Shown: positions 24,267 through 30,981 of the stretch, one piece after another | How positions within the stretch are numbered: position 1 is the first letter of the stretch | How the letters are laid out: every line of letters starts with the position of its first letter | DNA from: an uncultured Chelatococcus sp. | GTDB lineage: Bacteria; Pseudomonadota; Alphaproteobacteria; Rhizobiales; Beijerinckiaceae | DNA: 33,338 bases | Direction of reading: 5' to 3' | Assembly (NCBI GenBank): GCA_937863995.1 | Contig: CALMIK010000034.1 | Location: forward strand, 1-33,338 | Notes under the pieces: model-generated | Databases searched by the model: none | What the model was told of the DNA's origin: nothing | The model's input: only the letters and a program-made list of their open reading frames with translations | Position numbers and translations under genes: made by a program

Positions 24267-26497
24267 CACACTCCACCGTTTCAGCTGCGCAGCCGGGGGC
24301 GGAGCCGGAGCCCGACGCCGGCACAGCCGCCGACGCGGTGCGCACGCCACGCGCCTATCGCGCGCTGCGCCGGCTTCCGGCGCTCGCCTGGCTCAGCCGG
24401 CCCACGGCCTATGCCTTCGGCGCGATATTCCTGACGGCGCTCGGCGCGGGCACGACCATCATCGCGCCGCGCCTGCTCGATCCCGCCGCCTTTGGTGCCT
24501 TCACGCTGCTGACGAGCCTTTTCGGCTATGCCGGCAGCGCCGATCTCGGCCTGTCGCAACTAGCGGACCGCGAAATCGCCGGCCGGCCGGACGGCGCGCC
24601 CGCGATCGCCGCCGCCATCATGCAGGCGCGCTGGCTGGCCGGCGCGGCAATCATGGTGCTGCTTCTGCCGGTCACGATGCTCATGGCGGCGTTCCACAGT
24701 GCGCTGTCTCCCGTCGACAGCCTGCTCGCGGCCGGCGGCGGCGTGGCGGGCATGATCTCCAACGGGCCGGTGACGCTGTTTCGCGCCGCGTCGCGCATAT
24801 GGGACCTGACGTTCTCCGCCCTGCTGCTGCAGGCGGGCATGACGGCGCCCCGCCTGTTGGGGCTGTTGGTGAGCGGGGTCACGGGCTGCTTCGCGGCGCT
24901 CGCCATCTGGTATGGCGCCTGCGCGCTGTTCCTCGCGCGCCCGAAGCCGCGTGAACGCGGGGCGGCGGCGATACCGCTGCTGCCACTCATCCGCGCCGCG
25001 CTGCCGCTGTTTGCCCTTCACGCCGCGTGGCAGGTCTACCTCACGGCGAACAGGTGGATTTCATCCGTGTTATCCACGCCTTACGAACTCGGCCTGTTTT
25101 CATTCGGGGCATCGCTCGCGACCATCGGCATGTCGCTTCTGGGCGCGTTCTCGCAGGTGCGTTATCCGAAACTCATGACACGCATGCGCGCAGCATCCAG
25201 CGAGGACGCTTCCAGGCTCATGGAACGGGAAATGCTCGCCGTTGCCCTGGCCATGATCGCCGTTGCCGTCGCCGCGTGGCTGATGGCGCCGCCGCTGATC
25301 CCGCTCGCCTTTCCCGGATATGGCGGCGCGGTCGGGGCGACCGTCACACTCGCGGTGTCGAGCGTGCCGCTGGGCGTTCTGGCGTGGATCATGCCCATGG
25401 TCATCATGCAGTCGCGCGCGCCCGTGCGCGAGGCGGCGATCATCTTCGTTCCCGGCTTCGCCGTGCTGGCGTTGGCCATGGTCGCGGGCAATCTCCTGGG
25501 CCATATCGGCGGGCAGGCGTGGGGATATGCCGTCGCGGCGCTGGCGCTGCTGATCGCCGTGATGTTGCGCATGCGCCGCCTCGGCATGCTGACCCGCGCG
25601 GCCGTGCGGCGCATAGCCGGCTTCCACATGCTGGCCATGGCCGCCCTTTCCGTGCCGGCGCTGCTGATGCCAATGTCGATGTCGGCCGGGCGGGCGCAGC
25701 CCGTCATCACGGACAACTGGCCTGTCGTGTTCGAGGACACGTTCGATGCGCTCGATCTGCGCGTGGGCAATTCCGGCGTCTGGGAGCCGCAATACCCTTG
25801 GGGCGGGCGCAACAACACCACCAACAAGGAGCTGCAATATTACGTCGATCCGCGATCCGGCGGCGACGCGCCAGCCGTGCAGGCCTTGACGCCGTTCGAG
25901 GTGACCGATGGCATTCTCGCCATCCGCGCCGCGAAGGTTCCCAGGCCGCTGCGGGCCGGGACGGGCGGGTTCGGCTATGCCTCGGGGCTGCTGTCGACGG
26001 CGCGCAGTTTCTCTTTCCTGTATGGAGCGGTGGAGATCCGCGCCCGTGTGCCGAAGGGCAAGGGCCTGTGGCCCGCGTTCTGGCTGCTGCCGGCGGATGG
26101 CACCTGGCCGCCGGAGATCGACGTGTTCGAGGTGCTCGGCCACGACACCGGCGCGCTGCACCTCACCGCCCACAGCATGCCGGACCGGCCAGCGCCGGGA
26201 CGCTCGCGTCAGGCGGGCAAGGAGGTTGCCGTCAGCGATCTGTCGGCGGATTTTCGCGTCTACGGTGTCGTCTGGACGCCGGAACGCATCGTCTGGACGC
26301 TGGATGGCGAGACGGTTTTTGAAATTCCGACGCCGCAGGATATCCGCAAGCCGATGTTTCTGCTCGTCAATCTGGCGGTAGGCGGCACCTGGCCTGGCGC
26401 GCCGGATGCCGGGACGGCGTTTCCCGCCTCGCTACTGGTGGACTGGATACGCGTGCGCGCCATGCCGACGCCCGGCGCGGGACAGGCGCACCGGTAA
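24263..26497 (+). CDS. Polysaccharide flippase fused to a GH16 glycoside hydrolase
   Basis: This 744-residue protein joins two functions in one unbroken frame. Residues of about 45-445 form a Wzx/MATE-like flippase with about 12 helices (FLTALGAGTTIIAPRLLDPA, FGAFTLLTSLFGYAGSADLG, FSQVRYPKLMTRM). Residues of about 490-740 are a GH16 domain with EDTFDALDL, WGGRNNTTNKELQYY, GLWPAFWLLP and the catalytic EIDVFE (Glu618, Asp620, Glu623), like the ExoK/ExsH EPS depolymerases. The joint (about 446-482) reads like a signal peptide: two Arg, a hydrophobic run, then AGRAQ. The GH16 part would thus reach the periplasm as an anchored domain or be cut free. An internal ATG at 25586 could also start it separately, but no ribosome site is seen there. 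It is the last gene of the ATGA-linked chain. Confidence 0.88.
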   Translation: MTHSTVSAAQPGAEPEPDAGTAADAVRTPRAYRALRRLPALAWLSRPTAYAFGAIFLTALGAGTTIIAPRLLDPAAFGAFTLLTSLFGYAGSADLGLSQLADREIAGRPDGAPAIAAAIMQARWLAGAAIMVLLLPVTMLMAAFHSALSPVDSLLAAGGGVAGMISNGPVTLFRAASRIWDLTFSALLLQAGMTAPRLLGLLVSGVTGCFAALAIWYGACALFLARPKPRERGAAAIPLLPLIRAALPLFALHAAWQVYLTANRWISSVLSTPYELGLFSFGASLATIGMSLLGAFSQVRYPKLMTRMRAASSEDASRLMEREMLAVALAMIAVAVAAWLMAPPLIPLAFPGYGGAVGATVTLAVSSVPLGVLAWIMPMVIMQSRAPVREAAIIFVPGFAVLALAMVAGNLLGHIGGQAWGYAVAALALLIAVMLRMRRLGMLTRAAVRRIAGFHMLAMAALSVPALLMPMSMSAGRAQPVITDNWPVVFEDTFDALDLRVGNSGVWEPQYPWGGRNNTTNKELQYYVDPRSGGDAPAVQALTPFEVTDGILAIRAAKVPRPLRAGTGGFGYASGLLSTARSFSFLYGAVEIRARVPKGKGLWPAFWLLPADGTWPPEIDVFEVLGHDTGALHLTAHSMPDRPAPGRSRQAGKEVAVSDLSADFRVYGVVWTPERIVWTLDGETVFEIPTPQDIRKPMFLLVNLAVGGTWPGAPDAGTAFPASLLVDWIRVRAMPTPGAGQAHR

Positions 26498-26565
26498 CCG
26501 TCGCGCCCGGGCACAACCGGGATACGCCGCGTGAACGTCGCTTTTTCGGATATTGCGCCCCATCC

Positions 26566-26592
26566 ATACATATAATATACCGATATATGTAT
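26566..26592. promoter_or_regulatory. Perfect 9-bp dyad in the MocR-gene promoter, probable operator
   Basis: ATACATATA (26566-26574) and TATATGTAT (26584-26592) form a perfect inverted repeat with a 9-base spacer. It overlaps a TATAAT-like -10 (26571-26576) and lies 35 bases before the regulator start. GntR-type winged helices bind such dyads, so autoregulation is likely. Confidence 0.5.
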
Positions 26593-26627
26593 TTTGATGG
26601 CACGGCACGCATGCCTGCGGGGGCGCG

Positions 26628-28028
26628 ATGACACAAGCAACGATCTGGGTTCCCGCCGTCAGCAAGGCGGACGGGCCGCTTTATCTTGCGATCGCCGAGG
26701 CATTGGCATCCGACATCAGGTCGGGGCGGCTTCATGCCGGCCAGCGGCTGCCGCCCCAGCGGGCGCTGGCGCAGGCGCTGGGCATCGATTTCACCACCGT
26801 CAGCCGCGCGTATGCGGAGGCGGGCAAGCGCGGCCTCGTCGAGGGACGCGTGGGGCAGGGCACTTATATTCGCCGCCAACCTGCCGTTTCGCGTGACGGG
26901 AACGGCCACGCGCCTGTCCCCGGCATCGTCGACATGAGCATGAACCTGCCGCCGCACCCGCAGGATTCCGCGCTCAGTGCGCGCATGTGGGAGGGAACGG
27001 CCGCCTTGCGGGAGGCAGCCGGACCGGAAATTCTGTTTCAATATCAGATCCCCGGCGGCACGGAACGCGACCGGGCGGCGGGCGCGCATTGGCTCGCATC
27101 CCGGCTGGGGGCCGTGCCGGCGGGCCGGGTGCTGGTCTGTCCGGGCGCGCAGGGAGCGCTACTGGCGGTCCTCGGCGCCCTCGCCGCGCCCGGCGACGTG
27201 GTGTGCACACAGACCCTGACCTATCCGGGCTTTCTGTCGGCTGCCGCGCACCTGCGCCTGCAGGTGGCAGGCATCGCTGCCGACGGCGAGGGGTTGTTGC
27301 CGGACGCGTTCGAGGCGGCCTGCAAGGCATTGCGGCCAAAGGCGCTTTACTGCAATCCGACGCTGCACAACCCGACCGCCGCGACCCTTTCCCCCGCCCG
27401 CCGCCGCGCCGTGCTCGACGTGGCGCGCCGCCATGCGGTGCCGGTGATCGAGGACGACGCCTACGGCGCGCTGCCCGCCGACCCGGTAGCGCCGCTGGCG
27501 GCGCTCGATCCCGGCATCGTCTACCACATTGCCGGCTTGGCCAAATCGCTGTCTCCCGCGCTGCGCATCGCCTATCTCGTCAGCCCCGGCGTGGAGGCGG
27601 CGCGCCGCCTTTCGCTCTCGATACGGGCGACAGCCTCGATGGCCTCGCCCCTGACGGCCGCCCTCGCAACCCTCTGGATCGAGGACGGCACGGCGCAGGC
27701 TGCGCTGGAAGGCATCCGCCGCGAAACGCACGCGCGCCAGCAACTGGCGCGTCGTATCCTGCCTCACGATTGCCTGTCGTCGGATGCCGGGGCCTTCCAT
27801 ATCTGGCTGCGCCTGCCGCGCCCGTGGACGCGCGGCGATTTCGCATCGCAGTTGCGCTCAATAGGCATCGGCGTGGTGACGGCGGATGCGTTCGCGGTCG
27901 AGTCCGCGCCGGAAGCCGTGCGTCTCGGCCTCGGCGTTCCCGCCTCGCGCGACGACCTGACCCGCAGCCTGGAGGCGGTGAAGGCGCTTCTGGAATCCGC
28001 CCCGGCGGCGACCGCCATCGTGGTATAG
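26628..28028 (+). CDS. MocR-type transcriptional regulator (GntR HTH + PLP aminotransferase-like domain)
   Basis: The 466-residue protein has an N-terminal GntR winged helix (about 15-85: GPLYLAIAEALASDIRSGRL, LPPQRALAQALGIDFTTVSR, AYAEAGKRGLVEGRVGQGTY). A fold type I aminotransferase-like domain follows, with NPTLHNPT near 243, VIEDDAYG at 273-280 and the PLP lysine Lys306 in GLAKSLSPALRIAY. MocR regulators sense PLP aldimines of amino acids and similar effectors, usually to control a nearby catabolic or cofactor gene. No such target adjoins here: EPS genes lie before it and DUF983 after it. The operator-like dyad at 26566-26592 points to self-control. Confidence 0.93.
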   Translation: MTQATIWVPAVSKADGPLYLAIAEALASDIRSGRLHAGQRLPPQRALAQALGIDFTTVSRAYAEAGKRGLVEGRVGQGTYIRRQPAVSRDGNGHAPVPGIVDMSMNLPPHPQDSALSARMWEGTAALREAAGPEILFQYQIPGGTERDRAAGAHWLASRLGAVPAGRVLVCPGAQGALLAVLGALAAPGDVVCTQTLTYPGFLSAAAHLRLQVAGIAADGEGLLPDAFEAACKALRPKALYCNPTLHNPTAATLSPARRRAVLDVARRHAVPVIEDDAYGALPADPVAPLAALDPGIVYHIAGLAKSLSPALRIAYLVSPGVEAARRLSLSIRATASMASPLTAALATLWIEDGTAQAALEGIRRETHARQQLARRILPHDCLSSDAGAFHIWLRLPRPWTRGDFASQLRSIGIGVVTADAFAVESAPEAVRLGLGVPASRDDLTRSLEAVKALLESAPAATAIVV

Positions 28029-28149
28029 CCTGCTTTTCGATGTTGCGGCATGCAAGAAGCCTACAATGCATGACAGTCGCGGCAATGTATGCTAATTGAC
28101 TGCGAATTGAATTTAAGGGGGCTGTTCGTCCCGTAAGGAGTTCTCGCCC

Positions 28150-28629
28150 ATGTCAGCCGCCACAGAAGCCAAGTCCGGGCCCGGCCGCGCGTTGCCGAAG
28201 CACGACTGGCCGCCGTTGCCGCCCTCCGAGACGGGTCTGCGCGGGCGGTGTCCGCAGTGCGGGCAGGGCCATCTGTTCCGCGGGTTCCTGTCGCTGCGCC
28301 CCAATTGCGAGGTTTGCGGACTGGACTACTCCTTCGCCGACACGGCGGACGGGCCGGCGTTCTTCATCATGCTGCTCGGCGGCGTGCCGTGCATGGGTTT
28401 CGCCGTGTGGCTGCAGATGGCCTACGATCCGCCGGTGTGGGTGCATCTGTTGACGACGCTGCCGGTGATGCTGCTGTTCTGCCTGCCGCCGTTGCGGCTG
28501 ATTAAAGGTTGGCTGGTCGCCAGCCAGTTCTTCCACAAGGCTCAGGAAGTGCGCTTCGCGCCAGCGGCAAAGACGACTGCGGCGCAGCCTGCTTCAAGTG
28601 AGGAAAGCGCCGACGACGCGGCGCGATAA
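28150..28629 (+). CDS. DUF983 family membrane protein with zinc ribbon
   Basis: The 159-residue protein opens with a cytoplasmic zinc ribbon: GRCPQCGQGHLF, then NCEVCGLDYSFADTADGPAF. Two membrane helices follow (FFIMLLGGVPCMGFAVWLQM and LLTTLPVMLLFCLPPLRL) with a soluble tail. The role of the family is unknown; it is widespread in alphaproteobacteria and in some genomes lies close to cytochrome oxidase genes. AAGGAG stands about 11 bases before the ATG. Distance to the next gene is about 210 bases. Confidence 0.9.
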   Translation: MSAATEAKSGPGRALPKHDWPPLPPSETGLRGRCPQCGQGHLFRGFLSLRPNCEVCGLDYSFADTADGPAFFIMLLGGVPCMGFAVWLQMAYDPPVWVHLLTTLPVMLLFCLPPLRLIKGWLVASQFFHKAQEVRFAPAAKTTAAQPASSEESADDAAR

Positions 28630-28842
28630 GCGGATTAGCGCCCGCGTTCTGTGCGCCCCGATGCCGGCGCGCGATACAGGCGGATCACTTCGTCGCACTG
28701 CGCTTTTCGCCGGGATTCAAGTAAGGTGGATGTAATTGCAGCCGTTCGAGGGGCTACGGCGCAAGATTGCATGGGGATGTTACAGGAAGGCGATACGTAC
28801 CGCTTTTCTCGCCTCATGGTTGCCATCGGGATGAGAAAATCA

Positions 28843-29292
28843 ATGTTCAGGACGATGAGAAACACGCTCTGCGCCACGGCGGCGCTGATGCTGCTGGTTG
28901 CGCCGGCGATGGCCGAGGAATTCAAGATCGAGATGCTCAACAAGGGCGACGCCGGGCTGATGGTGTTCCAGCCGCAGGCGCTCCGCATCGCGCCCGGCGA
29001 CACCGTGACCTTCGTGCCGACCGACAAGACCCACAACGCCGAAACCGTTAAGGAACTTGTGCCCGAGGGGGCGCAGACGTTCAAGGGCAAGGTCAACGAG
29101 CAGATCTCGACCACCTTCGCCGTGCCCGGCGCCTATGTCATCAAGTGCCTGCCGCATATGCCGATGGGCATGGTGGCGCTCGTCGTCGTGGGTGCGGAAG
29201 CGCCCGCCAACCTCGATGCGGTGAAGGCGGCCAAGCTGCCGAAGAAGGCGCGCGAGCGGCTCGACGCTTCGCTGACCGAACTCGGCCTGTGA
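28843..29292 (+). CDS. Pseudoazurin (type I blue copper protein)
   Basis: This is a periplasmic electron carrier of 149 residues, usually donating to nitrite or nitrous oxide reductases or cytochrome peroxidase. The signal peptide ends in PAMA, and the mature chain starts [11 protein letters not shown]. Copper ligands fit exactly: His64, Cys102, His105 and Met110 in the precursor are His40, Cys78, His81 and Met86 after removing 24 residues, the pseudoazurin numbering. The start is uncertain; ATGs at 28831, 28843 and 28855 are all in frame, and 28843 gives a 24-residue leader. No denitrification genes are in the window, so its partner is unknown. No clear FNR box was found upstream. Confidence 0.93.
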   Translation: MFRTMRNTLCATAALMLLVAPAMAEEFKIEMLNKGDAGLMVFQPQALRIAPGDTVTFVPTDKTHNAETVKELVPEGAQTFKGKVNEQISTTFAVPGAYVIKCLPHMPMGMVALVVVGAEAPANLDAVKAAKLPKKARERLDASLTELGL

Positions 29293-29313
29293 CACCGACC
29301 CGTGACACCGACC
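29289..29313 (+). repeat. Imperfect tandem duplication at the pseudoazurin stop
   Basis: GTGACACCGACC occurs at 29289-29300 and again at 29302-29313, a 13-base period. The first copy contains the TGA stop of the pseudoazurin gene. A slip duplication in the 3' end is the simplest reading. Confidence 0.6.
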
Positions 29314-29370
29314 TGACTTGGGCGTGAAACAACGCGCCCCGGCGGGCGAATAGGGAGCACGGGAGGCGGC

Positions 29371-29760
29371 ATGTCCCGGTCTTTCGCCGATATCAGGCTG
29401 AAGCGCGTCTACGATCCGCCGGCGGCGGACGACGGCGCGCGCGTGCTCGTCGACAGGCTGTGGCCGCGCGGCGTCCGCAAGGAAGACGCGCACCTGACGC
29501 TCTGGCTGAAGGACGTCGCGCCCGATACCGAGCTTCGGCGATGGTATGGCCACGATCCGGCCCGGTGGGAGGAGTTTTCCCGCCGCTACCGCGCGCAACT
29601 CGCCGCGAACGAACCGGCGGTGGAGCAGCTGCGCGCCTTCCTCGCCAGTGGCCGGCTGACGTTGGTCTATGCTGCCCACGACACCGCCCACAGCCATGCC
29701 CTCGTTCTCGCCGATCATCTTCGCGGCGATCCGCCAACCGCCACTACGCCTGTGCGCTAA
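29371..29760 (+). CDS. DUF488 family protein (YeaO-like)
   Basis: This small cytoplasmic protein of 129 residues covers the full family length. Typical elements are IRLKRVYDPPAADDGARVLV, DRLWPRGVRKEDAHL, WLKDVAPDTELRRWYGHDP and LTLVYAAHDTAHSHA. The family function is unknown. GGGAGG stands 6 bases before the ATG. It lies about 80 bases after the pseudoazurin gene and is probably transcribed in the same direction from its own or a shared promoter. Confidence 0.9.
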   Translation: MSRSFADIRLKRVYDPPAADDGARVLVDRLWPRGVRKEDAHLTLWLKDVAPDTELRRWYGHDPARWEEFSRRYRAQLAANEPAVEQLRAFLASGRLTLVYAAHDTAHSHALVLADHLRGDPPTATTPVR

Positions 29761-29766
29761 GACGTG

Positions 29767-29845
29767 TTCAAGCAAAATGGATACCGATTTGCGTAAAAAG
29801 TACTCTAAATCAGAAGTTTAAAGCATTTTTGCGTTCCAACGAAAC
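29767..29845. repeat. Rhizobiales-type intergenic palindromic repeat
   Basis: The gap between the DUF488 and DUF454 genes is AT-rich and holds GCAAA-ATGGATACCGA-TTTGC, an imperfect palindrome, at about 29772-29792. CTCTAAATCAGAAGTTTAAA and GCATTTTTGCGTTCC follow. I recognise the order GGATACCG, then TTGCGT, then CTCTAAATC, then GCATTTTTGCG from a repeat family spread between genes in Rhizobium and relatives. This is recall, not a search. No gene is seen here. Confidence 0.5.
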
Positions 29846-29928
29846 GTCGAAATGTTTTAAAGGGGGCCGCCGTTTCGCGCCGCTTGCCCTCGGTCCGGGC
29901 AGGAGCGCACGTGAGGAGAGCGCCAGCG

Positions 29929-30285
29929 ATGCGCCGTCTCTATCTTGCAGGAGGTTTCCTGTTCGTCGCGCTCGGCTTCATCGGCGCGTTCCTGCCGGTG
30001 CTGCCGACGACGCCATTCCTGATTCTGGCGGCGGCGTGCTTTGCGCGCTCGTCCGACAGGCTGGAGGGCTGGCTGCTGAACCACCCTCGCTTCGGCCCGC
30101 TGCTGCGCCAGTGGCGGGAGCGGGGCGCCATCCCGATGCGGGCGAAGCTGATGTCGCTGGCCGGGTGCAGCGTCGGCTTCCTGATGTTCTGGATCGGCAG
30201 TAAGCCCGGGCCGCTGGCCGCGACCGTCGTCGCCGCGCTGATGCTCTTTGGCGTCGCCTACGTGTTTTCCCGCCCTTCGGCGTGA
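29929..30285 (+). CDS. YbaN/DUF454 family inner-membrane protein
   Basis: This 118-residue protein has an N-terminal hydrophobic hairpin, YLAGGFLFVALGFIGAFLPV followed by LPTTPFLILAAACFARSS, which is the DUF454 signature. After a basic loop with NHPRFGPLLRQWRERGAIP there are two further helices. The molecular role is unknown. The ATG at 29929 is chosen because AGGAG precedes it and the hydrophobic hairpin starts at once; the start at 29884 would add 15 residues. It is convergent with the protease cluster. Confidence 0.88.
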   Translation: MRRLYLAGGFLFVALGFIGAFLPVLPTTPFLILAAACFARSSDRLEGWLLNHPRFGPLLRQWRERGAIPMRAKLMSLAGCSVGFLMFWIGSKPGPLAATVVAALMLFGVAYVFSRPSA

Positions 30286-30293
30286 AGAGCTCG

Positions 30294-30332
30294 CCCCGAA
30301 AAAGAACCGCGCCGGGGTGTCCGGCGCGGTTC
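30294..30332 (-). terminator. Intrinsic terminator of the minus-strand protease cluster
   Basis: On the minus strand, GAACCGCGCCGG, a 5-base loop ACACC and CCGGCGCGGTTC form a perfect 12-bp stem (30304-30332). TTTTTC follows directly. It lies about 20 bases after the stop of the small acidic gene and is a textbook rho-independent terminator for this strand. Confidence 0.9.
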
Positions 30333-30352
30333 GGTTCGTCGACGAAGCCGTA

Positions 30353-30655
30353 TCAGGCCGAAGCGCTGCCGCCGTCGCCGTCGCTGGCCGAGGCGCCGGT
30401 CTCGCTTTCCGCGTCCGAGATGGCTTGCAGCAACCATTCGGGCGGGGTGCCGGCACTTGCGGCGTCCGCGGCGAGCGCCGCGTGGGAATATGCGCCCGCG
30501 CGGGCCTGGCCGTCGCCGGCTCCATCAAGGGACAGCGGCGCGCCGCCGCCATCGAGCGGATGATCGGCTGCCGGCGCATCGGCCGTGCTGCCGTTCTGGT
30601 GGACGGTGGCCGACGCCGGGGCCGCGCCGGAGCCGATATTGATGGTGATGCTCAT
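30353..30655 (-). CDS. Small acidic Ala/Gly/Ser-rich protein of the subtilase cluster, unknown
   Basis: This 100-residue protein begins MSITINIGSGAAP. It is rich in Ala, Gly, Asp and Ser and has no Cys, signal peptide or hydrophobic helix. It looks mainly disordered, with one possible helix near PPEWLLQAISDAESE, and ends in an acidic Gly/Ser/Ala tail. No family is recognised. GAGAGGGGCGAGAGCC precedes the ATG. It starts 14 bases after the stand-alone C-domain gene and is followed by the terminator, so it is the last gene of the protease cluster. It might be a substrate, partner or regulator of the subtilase; nothing in the sequence decides this. Confidence 0.6.
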   Translation of the reverse strand: MSITINIGSGAAPASATVHQNGSTADAPAADHPLDGGGAPLSLDGAGDGQARAGAYSHAALAADAASAGTPPEWLLQAISDAESETGASASDGDGGSASA

Positions 30656-30669
30656 GGCTCTCGCCCCTC

Positions 30670-30924
30670 TCAGTTCAGGATCGCGTAGCGGGCCTCGATG
30701 TCGACCGGGGCCGCCGTCAGGTTACGGATCGAGATCCAGTAAGTGATGGCGGAGGCCGAAGCCCGCTCGACGGCGACATTCCATTCGATCTGCGCCGCGC
30801 CGCCGCGCGGCGAGGTCGGGACGACGTTCCATGCCACGTGCCGGGTGGGGTTCCAGCTGTGCGTGAACCAGCGCCTGGTCGAATTGGCCGGGATCGATCC
30901 GGTGAATTGAACGCCTACTGCCAT
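30670..30924 (-). CDS. Stand-alone copy of the subtilase C-terminal domain
   Basis: This 84-residue protein aligns along its whole length, without gaps, with residues 505-586 of the neighbouring subtilase; by eye about 53 of 82 positions are identical. Shared segments are VGVQFTG, PANSTRRWFT, VERAS, ITYWI, NLT and DIEAR. The pattern suggests an all-beta domain. No signal peptide is present. AGGAGG lies 5 bases before the ATG, a strong ribosome site, so it may be made in excess over the protease. It lies 57 bases after the protease gene. Competing for, or pairing with, whatever the protease C-domain binds is a likely role, but this is inference. Confidence 0.83.
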   Translation of the reverse strand: MAVGVQFTGSIPANSTRRWFTHSWNPTRHVAWNVVPTSPRGGAAQIEWNVAVERASASAITYWISIRNLTAAPVDIEARYAILN

Positions 30925-30946
30925 GGAAACCTCCTGATGATCTTGT

Positions 30947-30974
30947 GTTTCGTGGATTGCGTTTCGTGGATTGC
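30947..30974 (+). repeat. Perfect 14-bp tandem duplication between protease and C-domain gene
   Basis: GTTTCGTGGATTGC occurs at 30947-30960 and directly again at 30961-30974. It fills half of the 57-base gap downstream of the protease stop. It may be a recent slip event or a paired protein or RNA site. Confidence 0.85.
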
Positions 30975-30981
30975 CTGCACC

